31,753 nt of DNA from Reticulitermes lucifugus (GCA_026260175.1 JAKCWW010000276.1:2371-34123), one strand, 5' to 3'. Positions 11,995 to 22,920 are shown, counted from the first letter of the stretch. The notes: a model not told the origin generated them from the sequence alone. Program-made: numbers and translations.

Positions 11995-12125
11995 GAGTAA
12001 ATAATCGCTTTTTGTTCTGAGAATCATACAAAACACATAAATGCACTCTGTTGGTAGAACGTAGAATTGTTGATGTTATACGTGGTGGCACATAAAGTAA
12101 CCTTAACCTTTGAATGTTTAATTCG
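11995..12125 (+). repeat. Repeat D, copy 1
   Basis: It shares an ordered set of blocks with three other places in the window: ataatcgct, ctgagaatcata, aaa.acataaatgcactctg, agaacgtag, gatgttat and ggtggcacataaagtaacc. It has no tRNA boxes and no inverted repeats. Class unknown. Confidence 0.65.
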
Positions 12126-14012
12126 GTTTCAATTTAAACTTATTTATGTGTCAGACTGCAGTCAACAAATCTAAAATAATATCTTCGTAATATTGCAGAT
12201 AGGACCATTGATAGGAAGTGTATAAACACGGGAAGTAACAAATTATAGAGGTTATGTCCGTGGTGACTAACTGATTTGTACAGATTCGTCCTGGTGCCTG
12301 TACCTAATAACACATTAACATATTCTGATATACAGTTGGCAGTTTGGCGCAGCGATCAATCCGGAATGGGGCAGCACATTTGTCCGCTGGCGGAGGTGCT
12401 AGGGATTGACATGTCGCCATTGTTGGAGTGGCATATCAAAGCCATGTAAACGGCACTGTTCGCTCCCCTCCCCTCACTATGGTTGTTAAATATATGAACC
12501 CCTCCTTTCATATTATTACAGTGGAAAAAGCTAAACGCTAGCATATTATATTCCGAAAGGGCAAAGGGGTTTTGGGGAGGGGGTTCTAATACTTGTTGTG
12601 CACACCCCAAAAACCGCCTTATGGACATTGGCAAGTCTTCTTTTTCTATTGTACCATAATAACAGACAGCCCCCACAGCTTAAAGCTGAAGCCGAAATGC
12701 CAATTTGTCAGTGAGTTTGAAAAGCCCTGGCGGCGACATATGCAGGCCTGGGGAGATTATCTGTTCTATACACACCCAGCTGCGCGCACCGCTCGCTCGC
12801 TCGGTAAGAGAATAATGAACTAGCCGCGTACCTGGAACAGACTTCATACCATCTTTTCACAGAGCAATGGGTGAAGATGATGCCTCAATAGAGAGCGAGC
12901 ATTTTAAATGCGTTCAGTGGCGAATGGGCTGGCTCAAATTGTTTCACGGTTACTTTGACGTTTACAGAAATCTCGTATTGAACAGAGTATATGCGTTTCG
13001 TATTCCTCCCGAACTGTTTGCTTAACATTTTGCGCACCAGTGAATGTTCAGCGAGTTGCTTACGTGCGTGTGTTAACGAATATAAGACTTCGTGTGACGT
13101 CAGTCTTCCTTACTCTGGTCCGACCTGAAACACAATCAGCGTGCTTCGACAAATGTTAGTCTAGCTTCCCAGTGTCAAATTTTATTAAACATTGATACAA
13201 CGTGCCTCAACTTGTTTCATGCAGGGAGACTAAGAGACATAGACGGACAGTCAGTCGGACAGACAGACAGACAGACAGAGAGGTAAGCAGGCAGGCATGG
13301 TGAAGTTAATCGGCGACGCTTTGCGACTTTTCACTTCCTACGCCCAAGAAACGTATAAGAATATTAAACAACAAAAGGTATTAACTTCATAAGATGTGAG
13401 GTTTTAACGACTGTGAAGACTTAGTTTGTGCTCTGTCGCGTTATGACACGTTGCTTTCTAGTTACTGACTCTCGACAGGTCTGTACCGACTAAAGTTACG
13501 CAGATACACTTTTAGTCTTTAAACCTAAATGGACGAGATTGCTTTGAAAAACTAAATGAACTTGAGAGGATAATATTAAAGTTTGTCTTACAGAAACAGA
13601 ATATACAGATCTGCACTGCGTTTTGATAGCCTGAATTAGAATCCTGTGGCGTTCTGCATAAAAATTTGGACATCTTTTTTTTCCTGATTATTGATTTTAA
13701 AGAAAGATTTCGGACTGTAGAGTCAGACTGTACAAGAAACGTTGGGGCGTTACTTTGCTAAGCTGTTATTCACTAAGCAGCCATCTAATTTAGAGTGTAG
13801 ACGATATGGAGGCTCTCCTTTAAAGTCACTTTTATGCGGTGAAACTCATTTAATAATCTTACAATACCAACCAAACTGTATGGCTTTCTTCCGTCTGCTG
13901 TCATTTCGCGCCTCAGTCTAGTGCACCTTTTAAATAGTAAGTTAACTTGAATCATATTTAAAGATTCAGTTCGCACCACGCAATAAACACACTCTGTCTC
14001 CTATGAAAACCA
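12126..14012. other. Non-coding interval with a G-rich patch and a GACA tract
   Basis: Around 12530-12590 there is an interrupted G-rich run (gcaaaggggttttgggg) and near 12450-12515 C-rich runs. Around 12770-12800 lies a short CG-rich patch of gctcgctcgctcgg type. A perfect TGACGTCA is at 13095-13102. No protein was recognised. Confidence 0.5.
13240..13282. repeat. (GACA)n microsatellite
   Basis: A tetranucleotide tract, perfect over about 20 bases and imperfect on both sides, followed by a short AGGC/GGCA-like run. Confidence 0.85.
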
Positions 14013-14140
14013 ATAATCACTCTTTGGTCTGAGGGCCAGAAATACAGATAAATACACTGTCTGGGGAGAACGTATAATTTCTGTATGTTAAAGCTGGTGG
14101 TACGTAAAGTAACCACTGGGCTCTAAAGGGTTATACTTTT
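14013..14140 (+). repeat. Repeat D, copy 2
   Basis: It carries aataatcactct, ctgag, agataaatacactgtctgg, agaacgtataattt, tgtatgttaaag and ggtggtacgtaaagtaacc in the same order as the copy at 11995. It lies about 90 bp before a SINE-B copy. Confidence 0.65.
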
Positions 14141-14230
14141 GTGACTGGCATATCAAGGATTTAATTTTAGGGGAGTTATTTGAAAACCCGTTTAATGAAA
14201 GCCACTAACATTACGTAGAGTAGCCAGGAT

Positions 14231-14535
14231 AACGTATGTGGTATAGTAACTACACTTCGGGCTGGGTGACCACAGAATTGTGGTTCGATTCCTGACAGTA
14301 CGAGATTTTTTCCCCTTTTCCTAAGCAACCAGGCAGACTGTGGGATCCATCCAACCTTTATTCGTTGGGTACCGGGGGCTCTTTCTTTGGGGGTAAAGTG
14401 ATCCGTGCTTGAAGCTGACCACTCACAGCTTCATCTAGTGCTGAAGTTAGGAATGCGTGGAGCTCTACCTCTGCCCTTCTATATGCCTTCATGGCGTGAT
14501 ACTTAGTTAAGGAGAGTGGCAAATTTAGCTTTACT
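14231..14535 (+). mobile_element. SINE-B copy (tRNA-derived), with a good B box
   Basis: The B box ggttcgattcc is perfect at 14282-14292, and an A-box-like gtatagtaac is at 14241-14250. The body repeats the family blocks: ttgggtaccgggggctcttt, tttgggggtaaag, gctgaccactcac, ctagtgctgaagttagg and tatgccttcatggcg. The ends are approximate. Confidence 0.8.
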
Positions 14536-14637
14536 TTATTAACGTTACATGTATGCAAAAACCAGATTTCCTCTTGCCACAAATAATTTTTAATTTACAT
14601 CAAATTTTCATTTTCCAAGTAAATTTTACCAAAATAG

Positions 14638-14885
14638 AAACTACAGACTGTAATTTTATATTATATGTACCGTGCATTCTGTCATAAGTTTAAGTCAAAC
14701 CAACCAATGCACAGGAATTATTAACAAAGTATATTTATAACACCTACATACGTTTCGGCAATCAAGTGATTCGTTGATGCACCCCCTGAGGATGGCAACT
14801 TGATTGCCGAAACGTATGTAGGGGTTATAAGTATACTTTGTTAATACTTCTTGTGCATTAGTTGGTTTGACTTAAACTACAGACT
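14638..14885. mobile_element. Foldback element H1 with 81-bp arms, flanked by a 12-bp direct repeat
   Basis: Arms 14687-14767 and 14798-14878 are complementary with about five mismatches around a 30-base loop (14768-14797). The arms contain cctacatacgtttcggcaat, and the loop side carries CCCCTGAGGATGGC. AAACTACAGACT occurs at 14638-14649 and again at 14874-14885, which looks like a target-site duplication. The right copy overlaps the outer end of the right arm. Between the left duplication and the left arm is gtaccgtgcattct, also found just before the related remnant at 16028. No protein is encoded. Confidence 0.7.
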
Positions 14886-15947
14886 TTAAGTTTCTTTGGC
14901 AGGTAAAATTATGCGCAAAACAAGACAGTGGTAAATCAAGGTATACGTCAGACAAGAACGTCAGAGAAATTGTAGTCCTACATAAATACAAGAGGATAGA
15001 ATATGATCCTTACAAACGGAACGTCTTCTGGGAATCGAATCTCTGTCACGCTATTCCTAGCCAGACTTTACAACTAGGCTGTACCGTTGAGAGAGCTCAA
15101 TTAAATAAAGGAAGAACATAACCATGGAAAACGTTTCCTGAATTAGCCAAGTACAGTCCCCCACTGCAAGGGGTACCACCAGTCTGTATGGAGAACGGGA
15201 GAGGGGGTAGAAGCTAAGGGTCAACACGACAAGAACTCAACAAGTTCCAATCCTCAAACTCGACCTGTACACAGAAAACACCCCCCTCTTTTGCCCGTTC
15301 CATTAACAGGCAAGCCAACATATTAGGTGCAGAACTCCGTAAGAAAGTCTTTGATGGAACCAACCAGACGAAATATCTTAGCTCTACTTCTTTTCAAAGT
15401 AGATGCATCCGCTTTCCAGCCATTTTGCCTTCCGTAACGTGTCTCTTACCTTGCATTTTCACTTCAGCCGTTGGTTCTGTGAGCTTACACTGCAGTCATG
15501 CCTTTTAAGAATGAATCCTTCAAATGACATACCTTAATTTTAAAGTGACAGAGATTCACTGTTATATAAGAGTTGGAGGAGAAAGAGATATACCTGGCTA
15601 CAGATCCAGGAAGGTAGAGCGATTTTAAGCGTTCTTTGCAATGTAAGAAGAATGTCTTTACGGGCAAGTCTGTTTGTCCGTCTCTCTCTCTCCCTCTGTC
15701 TCTGTGGCCTAGTATTATCGCTAGAAGTGTTAGAAAAAATTATAAAACTCGATGTGCAAGACTACCACTACAATTTTTCGGAAAATTCCGATTTGTACGC
15801 ACACATAGTCATTTTATTTAAAGCTGTGAATGGACAAATGGGTCGCAGGTGAATTTATTGAGCCGCAAGGGACGCCGTTAGCACCCTATACAGAAGGCGT
15901 CTCAACATAAAAGACATGGTCTTCTGGGAACTCACGCCATGTAATTT
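14886..15947. other. Non-coding interval
   Basis: It contains a possible minus-strand tRNA-like head (listed separately) and a CT-rich tract near 15680-15705. The frames at 15636-15852 overlap that tract and show no domain. Confidence 0.5.
15029..15095 (-). mobile_element. Possible tRNA-derived SINE head
   Basis: On the minus strand an A-box-like cctagttgtaaag is followed about 30 bases later by a B-box-like gattcgattccc. The spacing fits a tRNA promoter. No second copy was found in the window, and a clean cloverleaf could not be drawn, so this is more likely a decayed SINE than a tRNA gene. Confidence 0.3.
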
Positions 15948-16015
15948 GGTAGACAGGTACTAACGTTTCGGACGAACCTGCAGCCCCTGCCTTCATCTGA
16001 AGATACAGGCAACAT
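15948..16015 (+). repeat. Family H3 repeat, copy 1
   Basis: tttggtagacaggtactaac followed by gtttcgga and aacctgcag...tgcctt matches the reverse complement of 16985-17065 at roughly four positions in five. It ends with ttcatctgaagata, the recurring CTGAAGAT motif. Confidence 0.6.
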
Positions 16016-16017
16016 TA

Positions 16018-16165
16018 TGTTATATTGACCGTGCATTCTATAGCAATTGGAGGTTATTTATGTATCATACCAACTCATGCACAATTTTTACAATATTATT
16101 ACTTCACCCCTATACGTATTTCGGCATTCAGAATGCCATCCTCAGGGGGTCACAGTGTTAAAAGC
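16018..16165 (+). mobile_element. Foldback family H1 remnant (left half)
   Basis: Like the complete element at 14638, it carries accgtgcattct, then taccaactcatgcacaa, acccctatacgtatttcggc and gccatcctcagggggt. The right arm is missing; a short ggcattcagaatgcc palindrome stands where the loop would be. Confidence 0.6.
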
Positions 16166-16984
16166 ATAGAATATACATCGATTGTATAAAATGTTACATC
16201 CATATGAGTAAAATGTTGAACGTTAAAATACTAGTCCATTGTTTTGAGTTCTGATTGAGCTCATACACCACATGTGTATTAAAATATCACTTAAATGTTA
16301 AAATTGTTACACATTTTTTGAAGTTTTTTAAATTAGTGGCAGATTTGGTCTTGTATCCTGTATGTCGACGCATTAATAAATACACCCTTATACATTCCTT
16401 ACGATTTCGATACCATGATTCTAATTACAATTCTAATTACCTCTGTGGTTAGATGTACTAAATGTACTTCAGACCTACAATATCGGTACTGAACAGATGT
16501 AATTTTCTCATGCGCACTACATGTCCAGCCATCCAGTTCTCTTCAACTGAAACTAATAATATTTTCCATGGGGTAAGAAATTGCTGTCCACTTATTAATT
16601 GCGTCTTTGTTCCATACATTTTCCACGGCTATTTACTTTTCTTTCGGAGTGACAAACCGTATTTTACACGTGTGCAAAACAATACCGTCAGAGAAATGAT
16701 AGTTTTATGTATTTCTAAATGTTGTCCTTGTGCTTGAGTACCACGACGATCCCGGGCCTCCGCGGTGAGATTTTGTGGTGAAAAAAGTCACTGAAACAGT
16801 TTTTTCTCCTAGTGCTTTATTTTAGCTATGGTAGTATAATTCTACCACTGTTTCATATTCGTATGCATCATAAAGCTACGCGTATGAGATGATGAAGCGG
16901 GCGAAATTGGGAACTTACAAAGAAAGTAATGCTTTTTTGGGTGTCGGGGAGCAGGGCAAAGCAATTTTTTTTCTGGTGAACCTA
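16166..16984. other. Non-coding interval
   Basis: Frames at 16255-16452 and 16462-16737 are open but show no domain and no codon pattern I trust. No other signal was seen. Confidence 0.5.
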
Positions 16985-17065
16985 CTGCCTGCTACTTCGG
17001 ATTAAGGTGTAGGCAGCAGGTTTCTCCGAAACGTTAGTGCCTATCTACCGAAGTGTGTGTACATG
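16985..17065 (-). repeat. Family H3 repeat, copy 2 (inverted relative to copy 1)
   Basis: Its reverse complement gives ggtagataggcactaacg, tttcggagaaacctgctgcc and tacacctt, matching 15948-16015. The two inverted copies enclose about 1 kb. Confidence 0.6.
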
Positions 17066-17409
17066 GCGATTTCAGTCACTGACTTAACACTACCACAAAA
17101 CGAAATGCTCAGTTTCGCATTCAAAACCCCCAGGATAAGGTCCAAGATGGGTTTTGTCAGAAAGTAGTTAATGTTTGTGCTTCATAGGATGCGGAACATT
17201 TCACTACTAACTGAACGAGCGTCAGCCCATCAAGAAAGACTGCTCATGAAGTTAGTTCCTTTGAAGTTGACTCACTTTGGTTATTTTCAGCTGCTAAATT
17301 CATGTAGCGTCGAAAAGAATTAAATAGAATCGTTATGGAATTATAATACGTTAAAGTAGTTGTGACGTAAGTTTTACGTTATTCATTCCGGGCATTGATA
17401 ATGATCAAT

Positions 17410-17555
17410 CTATAATAATTAACCAACAGATCACAATCTTTGTATTTACGCAGTTATATTATATTGACACATGTAGGAGTCTTGTACGTTTTAAGGTAAT
17501 ATAACTGTGTAAATGGAAATACGTGTATTATGCATTTGGTGGTTAATTATTATAG
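17410..17555. repeat. Imperfect inverted repeat (foldback)
   Basis: The outer 16 bases, ctataataattaacca, are inverted exactly at the far end (17540-17555). Inner segments around gcagttatatta and taatataactgtg also pair. The middle of the arms is less alike. The outer motif taattattatag reappears at about 17716-17727 beside an H1-like remnant, so the two may be parts of one disrupted element. Confidence 0.55.
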
Positions 17556-17580
17556 TTGTTTATTTTAAATTTTTTAAAGT

Positions 17581-17727
17581 TGTCCATTCCGTGCATTTTT
17601 ATATCAATATATTCAATTTATTGTACCAACCAAAGGCACATTATTAGTTACATAGGCGTGTTAAAGACGTAGCTCCGACATGTTTCGGTACAAGCGTACC
17701 ATCTTCAGGGAGCACAATTATTATAGA
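17581..17727 (+). mobile_element. Divergent H1-like remnant
   Basis: It shows attccgtgcatttt, gtaccaaccaaaggcaca, cgacatgtttcggtacaagc and gtaccatcttcaggga, in the same order as the H1 elements at 14638 and 16018 but with many substitutions. Confidence 0.5.
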
Positions 17728-20084
17728 TTAGTTGTGATGTAGGGCCTACTTTTAAATATTGTTTCAACTTTTGGATGGAAGTACAGATAATAAATAAGCA
17801 CACATCAGTCAAGAGAGCTTGTTCCTAGCCTTTTTGTCGAACCAGCTGCCTCCAAACTGTGAGGCACACATTTACCACTCATTTACAGAGTACTGTTTTC
17901 TTTGCGGCACTGCATCAGTCCGCAGCAGCTGTGGACTTCTAAGAATGTCTGTAGGTAACAGAAAAAAGGCCGCTATATCGATTGTACAATCTGGACTCCT
18001 GCCCGAGCTTAATGACTTGTGTGCGACTGAAGCTATTCTGCTTCTATTTCATTGTCCTACAAACGATATAAGTTATAGGAGGTCTGTCCTTTTGCGACTT
18101 TTAGAACTGTATCATCGCAGTTACATTCCGGCGACTGAATTTTTATGGAAACAAATTACTACACGACATGAACCGAGAAAGTTACTTGTTTTTTGTTTTT
18201 ACTTTTTCTTGCAGACCTGTTCTGCGATACGTATATGGTCAGAATTTCGGGGAGTAGCAGAAGAGTGAAAAGCAGCTGGTGCATTTTCTGATATCAGTAT
18301 CTGGAGTCAGAGGTAACTAAAGATCAAAACTGGAGTACGTACCTTAAAAAGAAAGTTTAGGTATACATTTCTTCATAGTATTTGAACGACTGAAAATAGC
18401 TGTATGGGATTAATTAATATAGGCCCAATTTAATTAAGAATAAGTGGTTCAAAGTATATAAAACTTTGCTTAAGTCTAACTTTATCTTATATGCAGGAAA
18501 AAACTGATTTAAATGCCACCTATTGACGCTTCAAGGCCGTAAATTTTATTATTGGATTAATAACGTCATGAATCTCGGCTACAGATGTAGCCTAATTGTT
18601 GGGAACACCTTAAAAGAAACGAAGAAAATCTTATCTGTAAGAAAGTTTTGAGTTTTGGTACACGATGATCAAGTCTTACTTCGGTCTGAGTATCCATAAC
18701 ATAAGATTTCAATGGTTTTTCCGAGTCCTTCCAGACAAATGCTGAGATCGTAATGTTCAATGCGCTGTCACTGCTTGCTTATACGTCGTATCGTATTACG
18801 ATCCTTCTAAGACAGTTCAAGTGTGAAATCAATACGTGTATTCGAAATGTCGGAAGATTATTCCAAAATGTCAGGACCGTACGTCCCCATAAGTCCGTTC
18901 AGTATCGATCTGTTTTCAGAAACAACCGACGCTGTGACAAATTAAGAGTTGGTTTTAGTGGCTTTTTACAAATCTAGGACCTCAAACTTACAAGCCAAAT
19001 ATGGTTGCGGTTTCAACAGAACAATAGACATTTTTTCCACCCCGTTACCTTTTGATTGTACTGAATAAACCTTTTGAAATTCTGAAGCACTTATTGTCCT
19101 TTCTTCATATTTCATGGAAGTGCTCTTGAATTTTTATCATGTACACCACCGATAGAAAGCTGCGTCTAGAATAAAACTTTATTCAGTTGCCCCGTAATAC
19201 TTCTCATACTTGTAGAAAGAAACATTTGAATGACTTATTATGCCTTCGTTGTGCTGCTACTCGGAGTGTCAATACTGTGTCCCCTGATTTTATGCTTTGT
19301 TGCCTCCGAACAATACGTTTGTTATTAACCAATCAGATCGCATGCGAGTCTTTAAGCCGAATATGGGTGTCTGATACTTTTATACATAAGGACATCGATG
19401 GTGATGATAAATGCTAGACAATTTCCAGGTAGATTTTTTAATCCATATATATACATTCGATTTAACTCACCTTGGTGTTTGGGGTTCTCTAAATACATTA
19501 ATGAAATCAATATTAACTTGCAAACCAAGGTTTTATTTCAGCAGCTTTTCAAGAAATTATCTATTCTTTTGTGCAACCTGGTATTTGAATGTCGTGTCCA
19601 CAAGACGCCGTCATATGATCTTGCTCTTAAACAGATGAACACAGCCAATATTCTCACACCCTGTTTCTTTGAGTATTTTATACCTGAAATTTATCTAAAT
19701 AATGTTTTAAAATGAGGACTGGAGGTATCGCTGCACACATTCCTGACTGTTTAAAGCATAATGATTATTATATGTACCACTGCTTTCACGTTAAAGATCT
19801 GGGCATTTTGTCCACAGAGTCTGCCTCTGAATTTCGTAGACTCCCAGATTAAACGGATTAGTAGCAGCATTAATAGAGTGGTCTTTGTAATGGAGATTCG
19901 GCATGTTTTAAATGAGGGAGGAACTTCACTGTTTAAATATCGTTCAGAAGAGTTTCAGCGTTCGAAGGTTTAATTACTCACCCCGCCCTGAGGCCATATG
20001 AGTAAAGCACCTGTATTCTTAATATCAGCATTACATGGGTGTAAATACCATGCTTCATATCTCGGCCCATTCACCTCTGACCCA
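17728..20084. other. Interval with several unrecognised plus-strand frames
   Basis: Besides the frame above, plus-strand frames of 76, 105 and 70 codons occupy 19187-19973, partly overlapping. None shows a domain. No dispersed repeat of the window's families was found here. Confidence 0.4.
17819..18268 (+). other. Unrecognised open frame of up to 149 codons
   Basis: This is among the longest frames of the window and I do not recognise it. The first ATG is at 17945, giving 107 residues with a Leu-rich middle (LLLFHC, LLRLLELYHRSY). A textbook splice-acceptor-like tract, T-rich and ending ttcttgcag, lies inside it with AG at 18213-18214, after which only 18 codons remain. It could be a chance frame, a decayed mobile-element protein or part of a spliced gene. 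Nothing else supports coding. Confidence 0.15.
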
Positions 20085-20270
20085 TTGGATTGGAGGATTG
20101 GTTGGCGACTAACCGGGGTCCATGTTCAATCCCAGACCAGTTCATATGGAATTTGTGGTGGGAAAATTGTATTGGGGCACATTTCTGTCAGGGTACTTTT
20201 GTTTTCCCCTTGTCAGTATTATTCCACCAAGCTCCATATACTCATATTTCATTTTTTTATTCGTTTACCA
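20085..20270 (+). mobile_element. SINE-C copy, longest in the window
   Basis: The head reads ggttggcgactaaccggggt, A-box-like, and tgttcaatcccag, B-box-like at about 20123-20135. It is followed by tggaatttgtggtggg, ttggggcacatttctgtcag, gttttccccttgtcagtatt and attccacc. The body matches 9628 and 31480. The long frame at 20122-20583 starts inside this repeat and is not a gene. Confidence 0.75.
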
Positions 20271-20909
20271 CCAGTGCTATGTAATCGTAGCAGTTGTCAG
20301 CTTCCTTAAACCCACCACTTCTTTCCCTCTTGATTTGAGTTTAGGTGGAATTCAGAGTTTGTTTGGATGCGTAGAGAAGAGAAGAAGGTTTGTGGATAGA
20401 TGTAATGCTTTTACTTTAAGCACTTTGTACAAAGACGCTGAAACATGTTCGGTGTGGTGTCTGAAGTGGAATGGCTCCATCAGGAAAAGGCCAAGTGTGC
20501 CTTGCGATCCCACGGGAATCAAATACCCATGGAGCTGCAGGCCAATGCGGGCGGCGCTGCAGGAATCTGATGAGGATGCTTGAGGAAGCGGTCCGTCGGT
20601 GTGTTTGTTTTGTATACCACACTGCAGGAGGTCAGGCTGCTGAGACGCAAAGAGCTTGTGTCGCAACAGTTCTCATGCTCTCCACTGTTTTTCTACCGTA
20701 TTTCCTTCTTCACGTCACAGGGTGAGCGAAAATTTAAATGTAGCACGACGATGTTATTCTGTGAAGAGTATGTAATTGTATTGCATTCTTGGCGAAAGTT
20801 TCTCCTCTGTAGTTTTTGTGGCCCTCCTCCGCTTCTTCAGACAGGTAACCGATGTGTGTCAGTCTCACTGATCTTCGCCCCTTTGTAAGAGTCCAGTAGT
20901 GCTGATTGG
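20271..20909. other. Non-coding interval with a possible SINE fragment
   Basis: Around 20490-20540, the minus strand carries gggtatttgattcccgtggg, resembling a B box, but no A box or second copy was found. The many overlapping frames on both strands show no domains. Confidence 0.4.
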
Positions 20910-21000
20910 CCCTGAAGATGAAGGCACTAGGATACTTCGAAACGTCGGGTAATACACACCAAATTACACAGCGTTTCATCCCGGGAGACGTGAATCTTTG
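20910..21000 (+). mobile_element. Foldback family H2, right half
   Basis: ccctgaagatgaaggcacta, then ttcgaaacgtcgggtaa and acacagcgtttcatccc, then gtgaatctt, matches the second half of the hairpin at 10485-10640. The left arm is not evident. Confidence 0.6.
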
Positions 21001-21317
21001 TCAAAGAATGCAAGTGGTAATTTTGTATACTACGTATTTGCGTCCACACTGCCCAGCCTTGTTCGCATTATCAACTCGTATCGATCTGATAAAGCGAGAG
21101 GATTATTGAATTATGTTTTATTCCAGCGTGCGTAATTTTCAATACGAATATTCGTTGTTTATCCAATTTCAGTACAGTAGCTTATCGCTTTACTCATTGT
21201 AATATGTTTATTTAGTCGTCATTGTAGTAGGAGGCTGTGTAGTGTCGAGTAGGCCTACTTGATCATTTGCGAATAACGACTGGAGTAGGGTGGGAAGGAA
21301 GAGGTTGTATCGCGGCA
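21001..21317. other. Non-coding interval
   Basis: I saw nothing to annotate. Confidence 0.5.
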
Positions 21318-21560
21318 TTGCGCCGATCCCAGTGGCCGCGCGGTCTAAGGCGTGGGTCTGCGGCCGCTCGCTTGCTGGGATTGCGGGTTCGAATCATGCC
21401 AGGGGCATGGATGTCTGTTCCTCGAGAGTGTTGTGCGTTGTCCGGTAGAGGTCTCTGCGACGAGCTGATAACCCGTCCAGAGGGGTACTACCGAATATGG
21501 TGTGTCTGAGTGTGATCGTCTAGCCTCGACAATGAGGAGGCCCTGGCCCACTAGGGGCTG
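21318..21560 (+). mobile_element. SINE-A copy (tRNA-Leu/Ser-like head), plus orientation
   Basis: The A box tggccgcgcggtctaagg is at 21333-21350 and the B box ggttcgaatca at 21386-21396, with the variable-arm spacing of a Leu/Ser-type tRNA. The body includes gagagtgttgtgcgttgtcc, ggtagaggtctctgcgacga and gctgataacccgtccag. It is followed by another orientation of the same family at 21925-22206. A functional tRNA gene is unlikely because the arms do not pair cleanly and the transcript would continue into the SINE body. Confidence 0.85.
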
Positions 21561-21672
21561 TCGCGCTATGGAAAAAAAATCGCGACCTTTCAAGGTACTG
21601 AAGATACCTACAGAAAACCTCAACGATGATCAGAACACGATTTCTGTCTTCAAATTGTTCAGAGCAACTCTT

Positions 21673-21862
21673 GGGACCACCCATCCTCATATTCTATAGG
21701 TATAGGGGGCTCTTTCTCATGAAGTAAAACGGCCGGGGCGTGATGCTGATCACTCACCGCTATATAGTGCTGAGGTTAGGCATGACTGTAGCTGTACCTT
21801 CACGCGCCCGTATGCGTTCATATCGTGGAACATGGACAACATAACTTTTACCTTGCCTTCCA
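21673..21862 (+). mobile_element. SINE-B copy, 5'-truncated
   Basis: It starts at gggaccacccatcctcatat, corresponding to the middle of the copy at 1749, and continues with ggtatagggggctcttt, aaaacggccggggcgtga, gctgatcactcacc, tagtgctgaggttaggcatg and acttttacctt. The tRNA-like head is missing. Confidence 0.75.
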
Positions 21863-21924
21863 GATACAAATGAGTGCTTGGAATGTGTTCTTTAATTTGT
21901 GTGTTACTTGATCCGTCCCTCGGT

Positions 21925-22206
21925 TTATCTTTCTTTCTTTTTTTCTTAGTGTGACCCCTGTCTACATACTCATTGTGGGTTTAGAGGGTTATTGTTGTAC
22001 TTGATCACACTCAATGACACACACACACACTCAGTAAGACTACTCTGGACGAGGGATCAGCCCGTCGCAGAGACCTCTACCTGACAACACACAACATTCA
22101 CAAGCGACAGACATCCAGGCCCCCGGCGGGATTTGAACCCGCAATCCCAGCAAGCGAGCGGCCACAGACACACAACTTAGACCGCTCGGCCGCTGGGATC
22201 GGCGGT
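21925..22206 (-). mobile_element. SINE-A, apparently full-length (minus orientation)
   Basis: Reading the minus strand: A box gcggccgagcggtctaag (22194-22177), B box gggttcaaatccc (22140-22128), the same body as the plus copy, then a TG repeat, gtgatcaagtacaacaataa, ccctctaaaccca, ggggtcacactaag and a final (AAAG)-type tail. This copy defines the 3' end that is lacking in the plus copy. It forms an inverted pair with 21318-21560. Confidence 0.85.
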
Positions 22207-22802
22207 TTGTTTATCAGTTACTGGAAATGTAGTTCACTGAATGTACTTTAAGTATTTTCGCATGTGATTTTTAAATGCAGTTGACTGAAAGAGAGGTAAA
22301 ACTTGGGGCTGGAATGGAAGACCCTGGCCCAACCTTATATATTTTTGACTTTATTCGCAGGTAGCAGAGACTGTAAAGCGGGACTTTCCATGTTTCTCTT
22401 ACAGTCTCATTAGGCCATTCAGCCGAAAAATCTCTTCCTTTTTACAACGGCTAAAAGCTAACCAGAAAATTGTAAAGGTTCTCCATTGTGCGACACTAAA
22501 CAAGAAACGGAAGGTTTGAGACTCATTCCTCAAGCACTGGCAAATATTGTACGGGGTCTGGCGTTTCAGTTAGTCGGATTCCGCGTTACAGCTCTTTGTA
22601 TTTTTTTCAGTCGATAAAAGAAATTCGCGTGGTTATGAAACTCGAATGTTCGTGACCTTTCAAGGAAGAGGTAATCATCGTGCTCTGTCCTTAACTCATT
22701 GTCATTAAATGAATTTAAATAACGTTTAAGAATTAAGTACCTGTCTCACAGAAAACAAGGCACTTCTCCATTAGAAAGATCAATTCATTAATGCCTTTTG
22801 GG
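22207..22802. other. Non-coding interval
   Basis: No gene or recognised repeat was seen. Confidence 0.5.
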
Positions 22803-22920
22803 GAAATAATCGCTGCATATTCCGAGAATTATAGGAAATATAAACGCACTCTGTGGAAAAAATGCGGCGAGTCTAAATGTTAACGTAGATGATACCCAGG
22901 GTTATATCATCTTCATCTTA
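22803..22920 (+). repeat. Repeat D, copy 3
   Basis: It carries aataatcgctgcatattccg, agaattatag, aaatataaacgcactctgtg and aatgttaacg, in the order of copies 1 and 2. Confidence 0.6.

Noticed and set aside
20122..20725. Frames of up to 153 codons on both strands
   Set aside because: The longest begins inside SINE-C, overlapping frames exist on the other strand, and none has a domain.
21333..21400. A tRNA-Leu or tRNA-Ser gene
   Set aside because: The A and B boxes are good, but the arms do not pair cleanly and a second, longer copy at 21925-22206 shows it is the head of a SINE.
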